The translations under genes and the position numbers were made by a program. Below are positions 19,266 through 27,318 of a stretch of 64,000 nucleotides of DNA, piece after piece. Under the pieces are notes generated by a model, which was not told the DNA's origin, did not search any database, and saw nothing but the letters and a program-made list of their open reading frames with translations. The stretch's first letter is position 1. Each line of letters starts with the position of its first letter. The DNA is from Planktothrix agardhii NIES-204. GTDB taxonomy: Bacteria; Cyanobacteriota; Cyanobacteriia; Cyanobacteriales; Microcoleaceae. The DNA is taken from positions 558,001 to 622,000 of the forward strand of contig AP017991.1 of NCBI GenBank assembly GCA_003609755.1, written 5' to 3'.

Positions 19266-19320
19266 CGTAGTAAGCCCTTCAGGTCTTCAAGTCCCCAATC
19301 GTAGTAAGCCCTGAAGGGCT
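19266..19320. repeat. GTAGTAAGCCCT palindromic repeat, two units
   Basis: CGTAGTAAGCCCTTCAGG at 19266 and CGTAGTAAGCCCTGAAGGG at 19300 are two copies of a short unit with internal dyad (AGCCCT..AGGGCT). A related, fully palindromic version lies at 37509-37556. It is a dispersed non-coding repeat in the gap between rplU and the next gene. Confidence 0.6.
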
Positions 19321-19355
19321 TCCCCCAACCGTCAATAACAATTAGAGGAAATTAA

Positions 19356-19790
19356 TTAACTTTCACTTTTACTAACAGTTGGATTCTGTATTTGTTCAGA
19401 AGATTGCTCAGTAAATAGGGTATCAATATCAATGGCTGCGTAGCCTTTTGTGGCTAATAACTTTAGCATTGAACCCAGTTGAAACCAAATTAATAATGCA
19501 GTTGGAATTACAACCACTAAACCCATAACTCCCGCAATCCAATAGACGCCGATAAAGACGGCTAAACTAGAACTGACGGAGACTAGAATTAATAGGGTCA
19601 TCCCCAAATAAGCAATAATTAAATTGGGGGTTTTATAATTAATAGAAGTTGAGGGTTGCGGGCTATCACTCCAGAGATCAACCCGATATTCCAACATATC
19701 TTTAAAAATGATACCCCATAACACGGCTAAGACCGTTGAAGTAACAACAACAATATAAATCGGGGAAACGACAAGAGGTTCAGAAATCAT
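19356..19790 (-). CDS. Membrane protein of unknown function, three helices
   Basis: The 144-residue protein has hydrophobic segments at about 8-27 (SPIYIVVVTSTVLAVLWGII), 57-78 (LIIAYLGMTLLILVSVSSSL) and 82-105 (VYWIAGVMGLVVVIPTALLI). A soluble, serine-rich C-terminus follows. I do not recognise the family. It lies 68 bp downstream of the CapA-like gene on the same strand's far side and is transcribed in the same direction. Confidence 0.6.
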   Translation of the reverse strand: MISEPLVVSPIYIVVVTSTVLAVLWGIIFKDMLEYRVDLWSDSPQPSTSINYKTPNLIIAYLGMTLLILVSVSSSLAVFIGVYWIAGVMGLVVVIPTALLIWFQLGSMLKLLATKGYAAIDIDTLFTEQSSEQIQNPTVSKSES

Positions 19791-19857
19791 ATCAATGACA
19801 AAAATGGATGTTTTTTTACAATTCGTTACATAGTATAGCAGAAAGATGACTGATTCC

Positions 19858-21504
19858 CTAGGGTTTTTTAATTAAAATCCGTCCATTATTATCAATTTTT
19901 AAATAATTTTTAGGAAAGTCTTTTTCGGTAAGATTCCGAATTAAATTAACACTTTTAGCCCGCTTATCTAAATTGGGAATCCCTTGAGAATTTAACTGAA
20001 CAGGAATAATTTTACCCTCAATAAAATCTCCTTGAGGATTAACTTTTGCTTCCAAAATCAAAGAATATCCTAACTCTCCACTGGTTGATAAAGTTCGATA
20101 TCCCATAAAATTCCCCAGAGAATAAGCAATTAATTTCCCTTTATATAACTCCAACGCCCTCGGAACATGGGGGCCATGACCTAAGATTAAATCCGCCCCA
20201 GCATCTATCATACTATGGGCAAAAAGCACTAAATTTCCCCGATTTTCTCCATAGAAATATTCGGTTTTATTCCTGACATTTAAAGCTCCAGTTCCCTCCG
20301 CCCCACCATGAAAAGAAATAACCACAAAATCAGCATTTTTTTGAGCTTGTGCCACTAATTTTTTCCCCGCTTCAATCTCGCTTAAATTATTATGATAATC
20401 ATAATTACTAAAAGCAATATAAGCTGTTTTTACCCCTTTAACTTCATCATAAACAATTTTTCCCTTTTCTCCTACAGCCTTCATCCCTAGCTTATTAATA
20501 TTTTGAATAGTATCTTTAAACCCGGTTTCAAAAAAATCAAAAGAATGATTATTAGCCACACTTAAAATATTAAACCCCGCATCCTTAAGTAAAGTCGTAT
20601 ATTCGGGAGGAGTCCGAAAAGCAAAGACTAACCCGCGACCGATATTTTTTGCACTATTAGGATATTTAGTTAAAGTGCTTTCAAAATTTCCAAACACAAT
20701 ATCCCCTTTCAATTCCGATTTAACTCCCGAAAATAAAGCGGCTTTATTAGCAGGTAATTTATTAGAAGGGTAATTCGTCCCAGGAATAATATCACCGACG
20801 GCGCGAATGGTAATTCTTAAATCTGGACTAATGGGATTTTCTAGGGTTTTTAGAGCTAATTGAGATACTTGATTGAGATTTTTTAGGGTTGCGGTTGTGG
20901 AAGTTGGGTTAGGTGTGGTAATGTTTTCTGCTGAAAAAGAAAAGGCGGGAATTTGAGCTAAACTTGAAGATATTGCTTGGGGGATTTCCGTTAAAAAAGT
21001 ATTAATTTTTTCTTGATTTTGATTAAATAGAATTCCCGATAAAGGCAAAACCATTAAACTAACCGAACCTACAATTAACCAAGGCTTAGAAATAGAAACT
21101 TGAGGTTTAGGAAGGGTAACTTTTAGGGCAGGAAAGGTCACTTTCGGAAAGGATAACCCTATCTGCTGATTTTTTGGAGGTTTTGGAGGTTTTGGAGGTT
21201 TTGGGATAAATTGCCGCAAGACTAGGGTTTCTGTCCAGCCGGATTTTTTTTGACCGCGACAGATTCCAGAAATAGTCACCGACCCAATTACAGGGGATTG
21301 TAACCGCATTAACCCATTTTGGACAACCCGAACACTCCCTTGAATATCAGGAAGTTGTTCAGACACCAAAACGACCTGGATATGGTGGTCTTGACGAGTC
21401 ACCTTAGCGGTTACTCCCTTGGATTGTAACGCTTGATTGATTAAAATTGCGATCGCTTTGGGATCGCCAGTTTTTGCCAAGGCGATAGTCTGATAGTCAC
21501 TCAC
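19858..21504 (-). CDS. CapA-family (PGA_cap) protein
   Basis: The protein has 548 residues. An N-terminal cyanobacterial domain (about 1-105, YQTIALAKTGDPKAIAILIN) is followed by a proline/lysine repeat linker (PKPPKPPKPPK), one membrane helix (about 145-165, LIVGSVSLMVLPLSGILF) and a CapA metallophosphatase-like domain (about 230-520). Its motifs are AVGDIIPGTNYPS, DIVFGNFESTL, ILSVANNHSFDFFETG, VISFHGGAE and LILGHGPHVPRALE. CapA proteins are associated with capsular polyglutamate in Bacillus, but in cyanobacteria the role is unknown. The domain faces outside if the single helix is an anchor. Confidence 0.85.
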   Translation of the reverse strand: MSDYQTIALAKTGDPKAIAILINQALQSKGVTAKVTRQDHHIQVVLVSEQLPDIQGSVRVVQNGLMRLQSPVIGSVTISGICRGQKKSGWTETLVLRQFIPKPPKPPKPPKNQQIGLSFPKVTFPALKVTLPKPQVSISKPWLIVGSVSLMVLPLSGILFNQNQEKINTFLTEIPQAISSSLAQIPAFSFSAENITTPNPTSTTATLKNLNQVSQLALKTLENPISPDLRITIRAVGDIIPGTNYPSNKLPANKAALFSGVKSELKGDIVFGNFESTLTKYPNSAKNIGRGLVFAFRTPPEYTTLLKDAGFNILSVANNHSFDFFETGFKDTIQNINKLGMKAVGEKGKIVYDEVKGVKTAYIAFSNYDYHNNLSEIEAGKKLVAQAQKNADFVVISFHGGAEGTGALNVRNKTEYFYGENRGNLVLFAHSMIDAGADLILGHGPHVPRALELYKGKLIAYSLGNFMGYRTLSTSGELGYSLILEAKVNPQGDFIEGKIIPVQLNSQGIPNLDKRAKSVNLIRNLTEKDFPKNYLKIDNNGRILIKKP

Positions 21505-21700
21505 TCCGCTTTCCTCACAGCCACTTTAATATCTTATGATTAACTGGTATTTTAGGGTCAATATCAACTTTATGTTTTTTGGCACAATTTCCCTTAGTCA
21601 GCCACTGCAACGAGTACAATGATCAAGAGTTTATCGGATCAGGGCTTGAAATAGAATTTTCAGTATTATTTTTATAGGCAGATATTGGGAGGATATAACC

Positions 21701-22804
21701 TTGGCCGTTCAGTATAGTTACGATAACACGAGCAATCGCTCACCCCATTGCATTCTGATTACGGGGGGGGCGGGGTTTATTGGCTCAAACTTTGTGCATC
21801 ATTGGTTTAGTGCCTATCCCGATGACCGGATTGTGGTTTTAGATGCTTTGACCTATGCGGGAAATCTGCAAAATATTGTTAGTTTGGAACATAACCCTAA
21901 TTTTCGATTTGTGCAAGGGGATATTTGCGATCGCCCTTTAATTGATAGTTTATTAAAAGAAGAACAGATCAATACTATTGCCCATTTTGCCGCAGAATCC
22001 CACGTTGATCGGTCAATTATTGGCCCCGGTGCTTTTGTACAAACCAATGTAGTCGGCACATTTACTCTTTTAGAAGCCTTCCGTCAATATTGGATAGCCC
22101 AGGGTCAACCGGAACATTATCGGTTTCTGCACGTTTCTACCGATGAAGTTTATGGAAGTCTGGGCCCGAATGATCATGCTTTTACTGAACAGACTCCTTA
22201 TACTCCTAATAGTCCCTATTCTGCCTCAAAAGCGGGCAGTGATCATCTAGCCAGGGCCTATTATCATACCTATGGAATGCCGACAATTATTACTAATTGT
22301 TCTAATAATTATGGCCCCTATCATTATCCTGAAAAACTAATTCCGTTAATGTGTATTAACGCTTTATTAGGAAAACCCCTTCCAGTTTATGGCGATGGTG
22401 AAAATGTGCGAGATTGGTTGTATGTTTTAGATCATTGTCGGGCTTTAGATGCGGTAATTCATAACGGAAGAATTGGGGAAACTTATAATATTGGGGGAAA
22501 TAATGAAGTTAAGAATATTGATTTAGTTAAAATGTTATGTCGGATTATGGATGAATTGGCTGTCCATTTACCCGTAAAACCTTCTAAGCAATTAATTACC
22601 TTTGTTAAAGATAGGGCTGGACATGATCGAAGATATGCCATTGATGCGACTAAAATTAAAACGGAATTAGGCTGGGCTCCGTTAGTAACTGTTGAAGAAG
22701 GGTTACGTCAAACTATTGGCTGGTATTTAACTCACCGGACTTGGTGGGAACCCTTATTATCAGAAGAATATCAAGCCTATTATCGACAGGTCTACCCGTC
22801 TTAA
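21701..22804 (+). CDS. rfbB: dTDP-glucose 4,6-dehydratase
   Basis: The 367-residue extended SDR has the NAD loop ILITGGAGFIGSNFVHHW, the STDEVYGSLG block with catalytic Asp/Glu, the YSASKAGSDHLARAY YxxxK motif, and NCSNNYGPYHYPEKLIPLM. It makes dTDP-4-keto-6-deoxyglucose, the precursor of rhamnose and related deoxysugars for surface polysaccharide. The start is a TTG at 21701 with a strong GGGAGGA ribosome site 8 nt upstream. rfbA, rfbC and rfbD are not adjacent. Confidence 0.92.
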   Translation: MAVQYSYDNTSNRSPHCILITGGAGFIGSNFVHHWFSAYPDDRIVVLDALTYAGNLQNIVSLEHNPNFRFVQGDICDRPLIDSLLKEEQINTIAHFAAESHVDRSIIGPGAFVQTNVVGTFTLLEAFRQYWIAQGQPEHYRFLHVSTDEVYGSLGPNDHAFTEQTPYTPNSPYSASKAGSDHLARAYYHTYGMPTIITNCSNNYGPYHYPEKLIPLMCINALLGKPLPVYGDGENVRDWLYVLDHCRALDAVIHNGRIGETYNIGGNNEVKNIDLVKMLCRIMDELAVHLPVKPSKQLITFVKDRAGHDRRYAIDATKIKTELGWAPLVTVEEGLRQTIGWYLTHRTWWEPLLSEEYQAYYRQVYPS

Positions 22805-22808
22805 AGAT

Positions 22809-23013
22809 AGGTAATGGTTAATGGGTAACGGGTAACGGGTAACGGGTAACGGGTAACGGGTAACGGGTAATGGGTAATGGGTAATAGTTCACTTATTAGC
22901 CGTCGCGCCTAACAGTTAGGACAAAGATTGATCATCAAACCTAGACGGTGAAATATCAATCCTCCTTCCTATTACCTATTACCTATTACCTATTACCTAT
23001 TACCTATTACCTG
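22809..23013. repeat. Two opposed heptamer arrays
   Basis: The first array (22809-22886) repeats GGGTAAC/GGGTAAT about ten times. The second (22968-23013) repeats ATTACCT about six times. The second is nearly the reverse complement of the first (GGTAATR units), so the two could pair across the 80 bp between them. The heptamers resemble the short tandemly repeated repetitive (STRR) sequences of filamentous cyanobacteria. No gene lies inside. Confidence 0.8.
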
Positions 23014-23020
23014 TTCCCTC

Positions 23021-23356
23021 CTAAAAATCATTCAATTCGGCAATGATATCTAAACTATCTTTATTGGCTTTAGGAATAGGATGAATAATATTCTCTAAAT
23101 ACAATTTGCCCTCTTGATAAGATACATAGAGTTTCCAGTTTTCGGCATCATCAATTTTTGCACAATAAAGGGGAATTTGTGTCCCCTTAATGCGTTTGAG
23201 TTTGGTTTTATAAAACCGTTGATGGCGATAGCAAGATTCGTCTTGAAGTTCGGCTAAAACCTCCAAAAATCGACCTCGTAATTGCAAAGGAAGCAGTTTT
23301 AGAGCTTGGCGAATAATCCCGCGTTCATCAATGAGTGATGGTGGCGACTGTAACAT
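23021..23356 (-). CDS. Small protein, possible partner of an overlapping toxin-antitoxin-like pair
   Basis: The 111-residue protein has a helical N-terminus (IIRQALKLLPLQLRGRFLEV) followed by a strand-rich half (IPLYCAKIDDAENWKLYVSY, GKLYLENIIHP). I do not recognise it with confidence. Its start overlaps the end of the upstream gene by 29 bp in another frame, which implies co-translation. Strand pattern and size are reminiscent of RelE-type toxins, but no diagnostic catalytic residues can be assigned. Confidence 0.5.
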   Translation of the reverse strand: MLQSPPSLIDERGIIRQALKLLPLQLRGRFLEVLAELQDESCYRHQRFYKTKLKRIKGTQIPLYCAKIDDAENWKLYVSYQEGKLYLENIIHPIPKANKDSLDIIAELNDF

Positions 23357-23741
23357 GATTTGATTTGATCTCCGTTAAGGGTTTGGTGGGTAAGAAAGAC
23401 TGATAAATTGATTCTCCAACTTGTTGATAAATTTCAGCCACAAACTGACTATCAACTACTCTAAATAAAGTAATAATTATCCGATCAAATAAAGGATCAT
23501 CATCAATTGTTAAAATCACTCGTAGGTAATAATTAACAATAAAAGAATAGAGAGATGACCCATAATCCTCTAAGCCATCAAATTGATGAAACTGATGGAT
23601 TCTTCTTTCTTGATCCCTTTTATCTTCTAATAATAAGGCAGAATATTCATGAAGTTGTTGTACAATAATATCATGTTCCGCTTCACTATGGTTCTTTAAA
23701 TCCGCCTCAAATTGTTCCGTAGACTCAAATATAATTTCCAT
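23328..23741 (-). CDS. Small protein of overlapping pair, unknown function
   Basis: The protein has 137 residues from the ATG at 23741, chosen because TTGAGG lies just upstream; a TTG at 23756 is also in frame. It reads MEIIFESTEQFEADLKNHSE, then a central helix (DIIVQQLHEYSALLLEDKRD) and a strand region (NYYLRVILTIDDDPLFDRII) loosely like a RelE/HigB fold. The family is not identified. The 29 bp overlap with the next gene suggests a two-gene unit. Confidence 0.5.
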   Translation of the reverse strand: MEIIFESTEQFEADLKNHSEAEHDIIVQQLHEYSALLLEDKRDQERRIHQFHQFDGLEDYGSSLYSFIVNYYLRVILTIDDDPLFDRIIITLFRVVDSQFVAEIYQQVGESIYQSFLPTKPLTEIKSNHVTVATITH

Positions 23742-23849
23742 GACCTCAACTCCCAAACTAACATTCGGTTATCCAGAATTGTTAACAATATTATCTTAAA
23801 ATAGACCGATATCGGTTTTATTTTTGTGTGCGACTGAATAACCCCGCCA

Positions 23850-24515
23850 TCAGGTCAGAATTGAAGATTGATTGAGGAGATTAGATAATGTATAAGTTAA
23901 CTTATCTCCTATCCCCGCGACCCAATTTTCATCCTGTTGGGTATAACTCCGAGGAGCATTAGCACCCAGAATTAAAACGCCGTAATTCCCAAGGGGTTGA
24001 CAAATTACACCCTGGGTATTTTCGGGTAAATAATCAAATTCAATTCTACCCGGATATAAGGCTAAATTCACTAAATAAATCGGTTTCTGTTTGTCTATCA
24101 CCCGTTGTAAAATTGGCCCAGGTTTAACATCAGGATTATTTCCTAATACTCCTCGCCTTAATAACACTTCCCCCTGATAATAAACTACAATAGAACGGGT
24201 GACGGTATTAGTTAATAATAAATGAGAAGCCCAGGCTAATTCCGCTTGAATTAATTCCGGTAAATTCGGTTTTAATTCAAACCCTTGTTCTCCGATTAAA
24301 TCCACAGCATCCGGTGATTTTGGTTGAATTTGTTGCCACAATAACCCCGTTAAAATCAACACCGCACTTAAAATCACCCCCAAGGCATCGGAACGGGCTT
24401 GAGAGTTAAATAATTCGGGGGTCAAGAGCCGATTTATTAGGAGGAGTACCCCACCCAAACTACCCGCAAAAATAGGCAGTAATCTTAATATCTGATTTCG
24501 ATCTGATTTTGCCAT
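23850..24515 (-). CDS. Cofactor assembly of complex C subunit B (CCB2/CCB4-like)
   Basis: The 221-residue protein has two close N-terminal membrane helices (about 12-30, LPIFAGSLGGVLLLINRLL; about 44-62, ALGVILSAVLILTGLLWQQ). The family block PKSPDAVDLIGEQGFEL and a GAF-like soluble domain follow. This matches cyanobacterial CCB2/CCB4-type proteins, which in plastids are needed to attach heme c(i) to cytochrome b6 of the b6f complex. No cytochrome gene is nearby. The match rests on recognised pattern rather than a search. Confidence 0.72.
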   Translation of the reverse strand: MAKSDRNQILRLLPIFAGSLGGVLLLINRLLTPELFNSQARSDALGVILSAVLILTGLLWQQIQPKSPDAVDLIGEQGFELKPNLPELIQAELAWASHLLLTNTVTRSIVVYYQGEVLLRRGVLGNNPDVKPGPILQRVIDKQKPIYLVNLALYPGRIEFDYLPENTQGVICQPLGNYGVLILGANAPRSYTQQDENWVAGIGDKLTYTLSNLLNQSSILT

Positions 24516-24648
24516 GATTCTATTTTAATTTTTCAAAGTATAGTCGGGAATAGGGATCGCGGATTTAAGAGAATTACGCAGATTAACACAGATTAAAATC
24601 CGTGAAATCCTTTTAAATCCGTGATCGGGAATAGGTAATTTAAAAATT

Positions 24649-24681
24649 AAAGTCCCCCTTTTTTAAGGGGGATTTAGGGGG
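24649..24681. repeat. AGTCCCCCTTTTTTAAGGGGG palindromic repeat
   Basis: A dispersed palindrome (CCCCCTTTTTTAAGGGGG plus GATTTAGGGGG) lies 15 bp downstream of rpaB. A second, inverted copy with small changes lies at 46650-46682. It may also act as a terminator for rpaB, since the stem is GC-rich and flanked by A/T runs. The rest of 24516-24696 has an ATCCGTGAAATCC-type repeat pair. Confidence 0.6.
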
Positions 24682-24696
24682 AGCAGAATCCTGTTT

Positions 24697-25428
24697 TTAG
24701 CCGACTTCTCCCGGTTCAATAATCCGTTGGAAAAGATAGCCTGTTCCTCTTGCGGTTAAGATTAATTCGGGATTACTGGGATCATCTTCTAACTTGGCTC
24801 GTAGGCGAGAAATATGAACATCTACCACCCGGGTATCGACGTGACGTTCTGGAGTATATCCCCAAACTTCTTGTAGGATTTCAGAACGAGAAAAAGGTTC
24901 ACCAGAACGACTAACTAAGAGTTCTAATAAACTAAATTCCATCCCGGTTAAACGGATGCGTTCATCTCCCTTGTAAACCTGTCGTTTGTTAGTATCAATT
25001 CTAATATTACTAACCTGAATGACACCGGAACTGGGAATACCCGAAGTTCCATTTTTATCAATGCGGCGTAATACCGAGCGAATTCTAGCTTCAAGCTCCT
25101 TAGGAGAGAAGGGTTTAACCACATAATCATCCGCCCCTAACTCTAGCCCCGTAATCCTATCCGCCACATCCCCCAATGCTGTTAACATGATAATAGGAAT
25201 ATCGGATTCCTTGCGTAACTCCTGACAGACGCCATACCCGTCTAATTTGGGCATCATTACATCTAAAACCACTAAATCAGGATTGGTTTTGCGGAAGGTC
25301 TCTAGGGCTTCTTCTCCATCGGCGGCGGTTACGACATCGTAACCAATCATGGAAAGGCGAGTTTCCAAAATCCGGCGGATACTAGCCTCATCATCGACAA
25401 CCAAAATTTTTTCCTTATGATTTTCCAA
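24697..25428 (-). CDS. rpaB: Response regulator RpaB (Ycf27, OmpR family)
   Basis: The 243-residue protein begins MENHKEKILVVDDEASIRR, the conserved cyanobacterial RpaB start. The receiver has the acidic pair DD, phospho-acceptor D56 (DLVVLDVMMPKLDG), the switch threonine (IIMLTALG) and K106-region VVKPFSPKELEAR. The OmpR-type winged helix follows (LTGMEFSLLELLVSRSGEPF, VDTRVVDVHISRLRAKLEDD). RpaB is the essential regulator of high-light genes and photosystem stoichiometry, binding HLR1 direct repeats; one HLR1 match is seen at 42191. It is divergent from radA. Confidence 0.93.
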   Translation of the reverse strand: MENHKEKILVVDDEASIRRILETRLSMIGYDVVTAADGEEALETFRKTNPDLVVLDVMMPKLDGYGVCQELRKESDIPIIMLTALGDVADRITGLELGADDYVVKPFSPKELEARIRSVLRRIDKNGTSGIPSSGVIQVSNIRIDTNKRQVYKGDERIRLTGMEFSLLELLVSRSGEPFSRSEILQEVWGYTPERHVDTRVVDVHISRLRAKLEDDPSNPELILTARGTGYLFQRIIEPGEVG

Positions 25429-25498
25429 TGGATTTCAACGCTCCCTTAGTTGGATTAAGTTACAGTTTTAATAGAAATCATAATCGAACTCGCAACCA

Positions 25499-25618
25499 GA
25501 TCAGTCATCAGTCATCACTGATGACTAATGACTGATTACTGACAACTCTTAAACTGATAACTGATAACTCTTAAACTGATAACTGATAACTGATCACTGA
25601 TGACTGATCACTGATGAC
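25499..25618. repeat. CTGATGACTGATCACTGATGAC array between rpaB and radA
   Basis: About 120 bp consists of iterated and partly inverted CAGTCATCA / CTGATAACTGATAACT units. The array runs right up to the radA start codon at 25619, so radA has no separate leader or visible Shine-Dalgarno site. The unit also occurs after pilT2 and near 36461. Confidence 0.8.
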
Positions 25619-27205
25619 ATGGCAAAGTCTCGTACCCTTTATGTTTGTAACGAATGTGGAGCCGAATTTCCTCAATATTTTGGCCGATGCTCCGCTTGTC
25701 ATGCCTGGAATTCCCTAGAAGAACAAGTTGAACAACCCGCACCTACGCCTTCCCAACGCTTTAGTTGGAGTAACCTCACCGGAGAAAGCCCAGAGGGTCT
25801 AGCGGAAGTGACTAAACCCGGACAACCCCGTGCTTCTTTTCTATTATCCCAAATTTCCGATCAATCCCAATCTCGAATGCCATCGGGTTATGGAGAATTA
25901 GATCGGGTATTGGGGGGTGGAATTGTGCCGGGTTCTTTGGTATTAATTGGGGGAGAACCGGGAATTGGTAAGTCTACCTTGTTATTGCAAGTCGCCCATA
26001 TTCTGTCCCACACCAAGCGGGTGTTATATGTGTCGGCGGAAGAATCGGGACAACAGGTAAAATTGCGATCGCAACGTTTAGAAGTTGCTGCTGATAGCGA
26101 AACCGAAACCGAAACCGAAACCGAAACCGAAACTGAACCAGAAAATGGCAATCAACAACCTCCAACCCCAACAGCAGATCCCTTTACCGAACAACTGAAA
26201 AATCGTCACCCCAAGACAGAATCTGCGACTACTGCCATCACCGAAAAAGATTTATATTTACTCCCTGAAACCGATTTAGAAGTAATTTTAAGAGAGTTAG
26301 AATCCCTAAAACCGCAGTTAGCAGTAATTGATAGTATTCAGACGGTTTTTTTCTCCAGTCTGACCTCTGCACCCGGTTCGGTGGCGCAGGTGCGTGAATG
26401 TACTTCCGCCTTAATGCAAGTAGCTAAACGGGAAAATATTACCCTATTAATTGTCGGTCATGTCACCAAAGATGGGGGCATTGCCGGGCCGCGGGTGTTA
26501 GAACATTTAGTTGATACGGTATTATATTTTGAAGGCGATCGCTTTGCTTCCCATCGCTTATTACGTTCGATGAAAAACCGTTTTGGCGCCACCCATGAAA
26601 TCGGGGTGTTTGAAATGGTCGCCCATGGATTAAAAGAAGTTTCTAATCCCTCAGAATTATTTTTAGGAAATCGAGATGACTTTTCCCCTGGAACCTCAAC
26701 GGTGGTAGCTTTAGAAGGAACTCGGCCGATTGTGGTGGAAATTCAAGCCTTAGTTAGTCCAGCCAGTTACGGTTCGGCGCGACGGGCGACAACTGGGGTA
26801 GATAGTGGCCGATTATTACAAATTCTAGCGGTTTTGGAAAAACGGGTAGGGATTCCCCTGTCTAAATTGGATGCTTATGTGGCGTCGGTGGGGGGTTTAA
26901 AAGTTGAAGAACCTGCGGCAGACTTAGGGATAGCGATTGCAATTGTAGCGAGTTTCCGCGACCGGGTAGTTGACCCTCGGACTATTTTAATTGGGGAAAT
27001 CGGTTTAGGGGGACAGGTGCGCCCGGTGTCTCAATTGGAATTACGGTTAAGGGAGGCGGCCAAACTGGGATTTAAACGGGCGATTATCCCTAAAGGTCAG
27101 AGTCCGGCGGATTTAGGGTTACAAATTATTCCGGTAAGTAAGGTGATTGATGCGATTATTGCTTCCATCCCCGCCCAACCTCCAACCATGAATGATGAAT
27201 TCTGA
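25619..27205 (+). CDS. radA: DNA repair protein RadA with low-complexity insertion
   Basis: The 528-residue protein has the N-terminal zinc finger CNECGAEFPQYFGRCSACHA, RecA-type Walker A LIGGEPGIGKSTLLLQ, the RadA-specific KNRFGATHEIGVFEM motif, and a C-terminal Lon-like domain (ASVGGLKVEEPAADLG). RadA processes recombination intermediates. Between QVKLRSQRLEV and LYLLPETDLEV there is about 50 residues of extra, acidic low-complexity sequence built on (ET)n, encoded by about six ACCGAA hexamers (26098-26134). The start codon abuts a repeat array and lacks a ribosome site. Confidence 0.95.
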   Translation: MAKSRTLYVCNECGAEFPQYFGRCSACHAWNSLEEQVEQPAPTPSQRFSWSNLTGESPEGLAEVTKPGQPRASFLLSQISDQSQSRMPSGYGELDRVLGGGIVPGSLVLIGGEPGIGKSTLLLQVAHILSHTKRVLYVSAEESGQQVKLRSQRLEVAADSETETETETETETEPENGNQQPPTPTADPFTEQLKNRHPKTESATTAITEKDLYLLPETDLEVILRELESLKPQLAVIDSIQTVFFSSLTSAPGSVAQVRECTSALMQVAKRENITLLIVGHVTKDGGIAGPRVLEHLVDTVLYFEGDRFASHRLLRSMKNRFGATHEIGVFEMVAHGLKEVSNPSELFLGNRDDFSPGTSTVVALEGTRPIVVEIQALVSPASYGSARRATTGVDSGRLLQILAVLEKRVGIPLSKLDAYVASVGGLKVEEPAADLGIAIAIVASFRDRVVDPRTILIGEIGLGGQVRPVSQLELRLREAAKLGFKRAIIPKGQSPADLGLQIIPVSKVIDAIIASIPAQPPTMNDEF

Positions 27206-27318
27206 TCGCAGGCCAATTAAATCAAGAAAAGCATCTAATTTCAAGAGTGAACTATTAGTATATATACAGAAATTAAGACTTAAGTGGTAATCAAAAATAA
27301 TTCCTACCACTAATATTT

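Noticed and set aside
22809-23013. Possible CRISPR array
   Set aside because: The units are 7 bp and adjacent, with no unique spacers and no cas genes.
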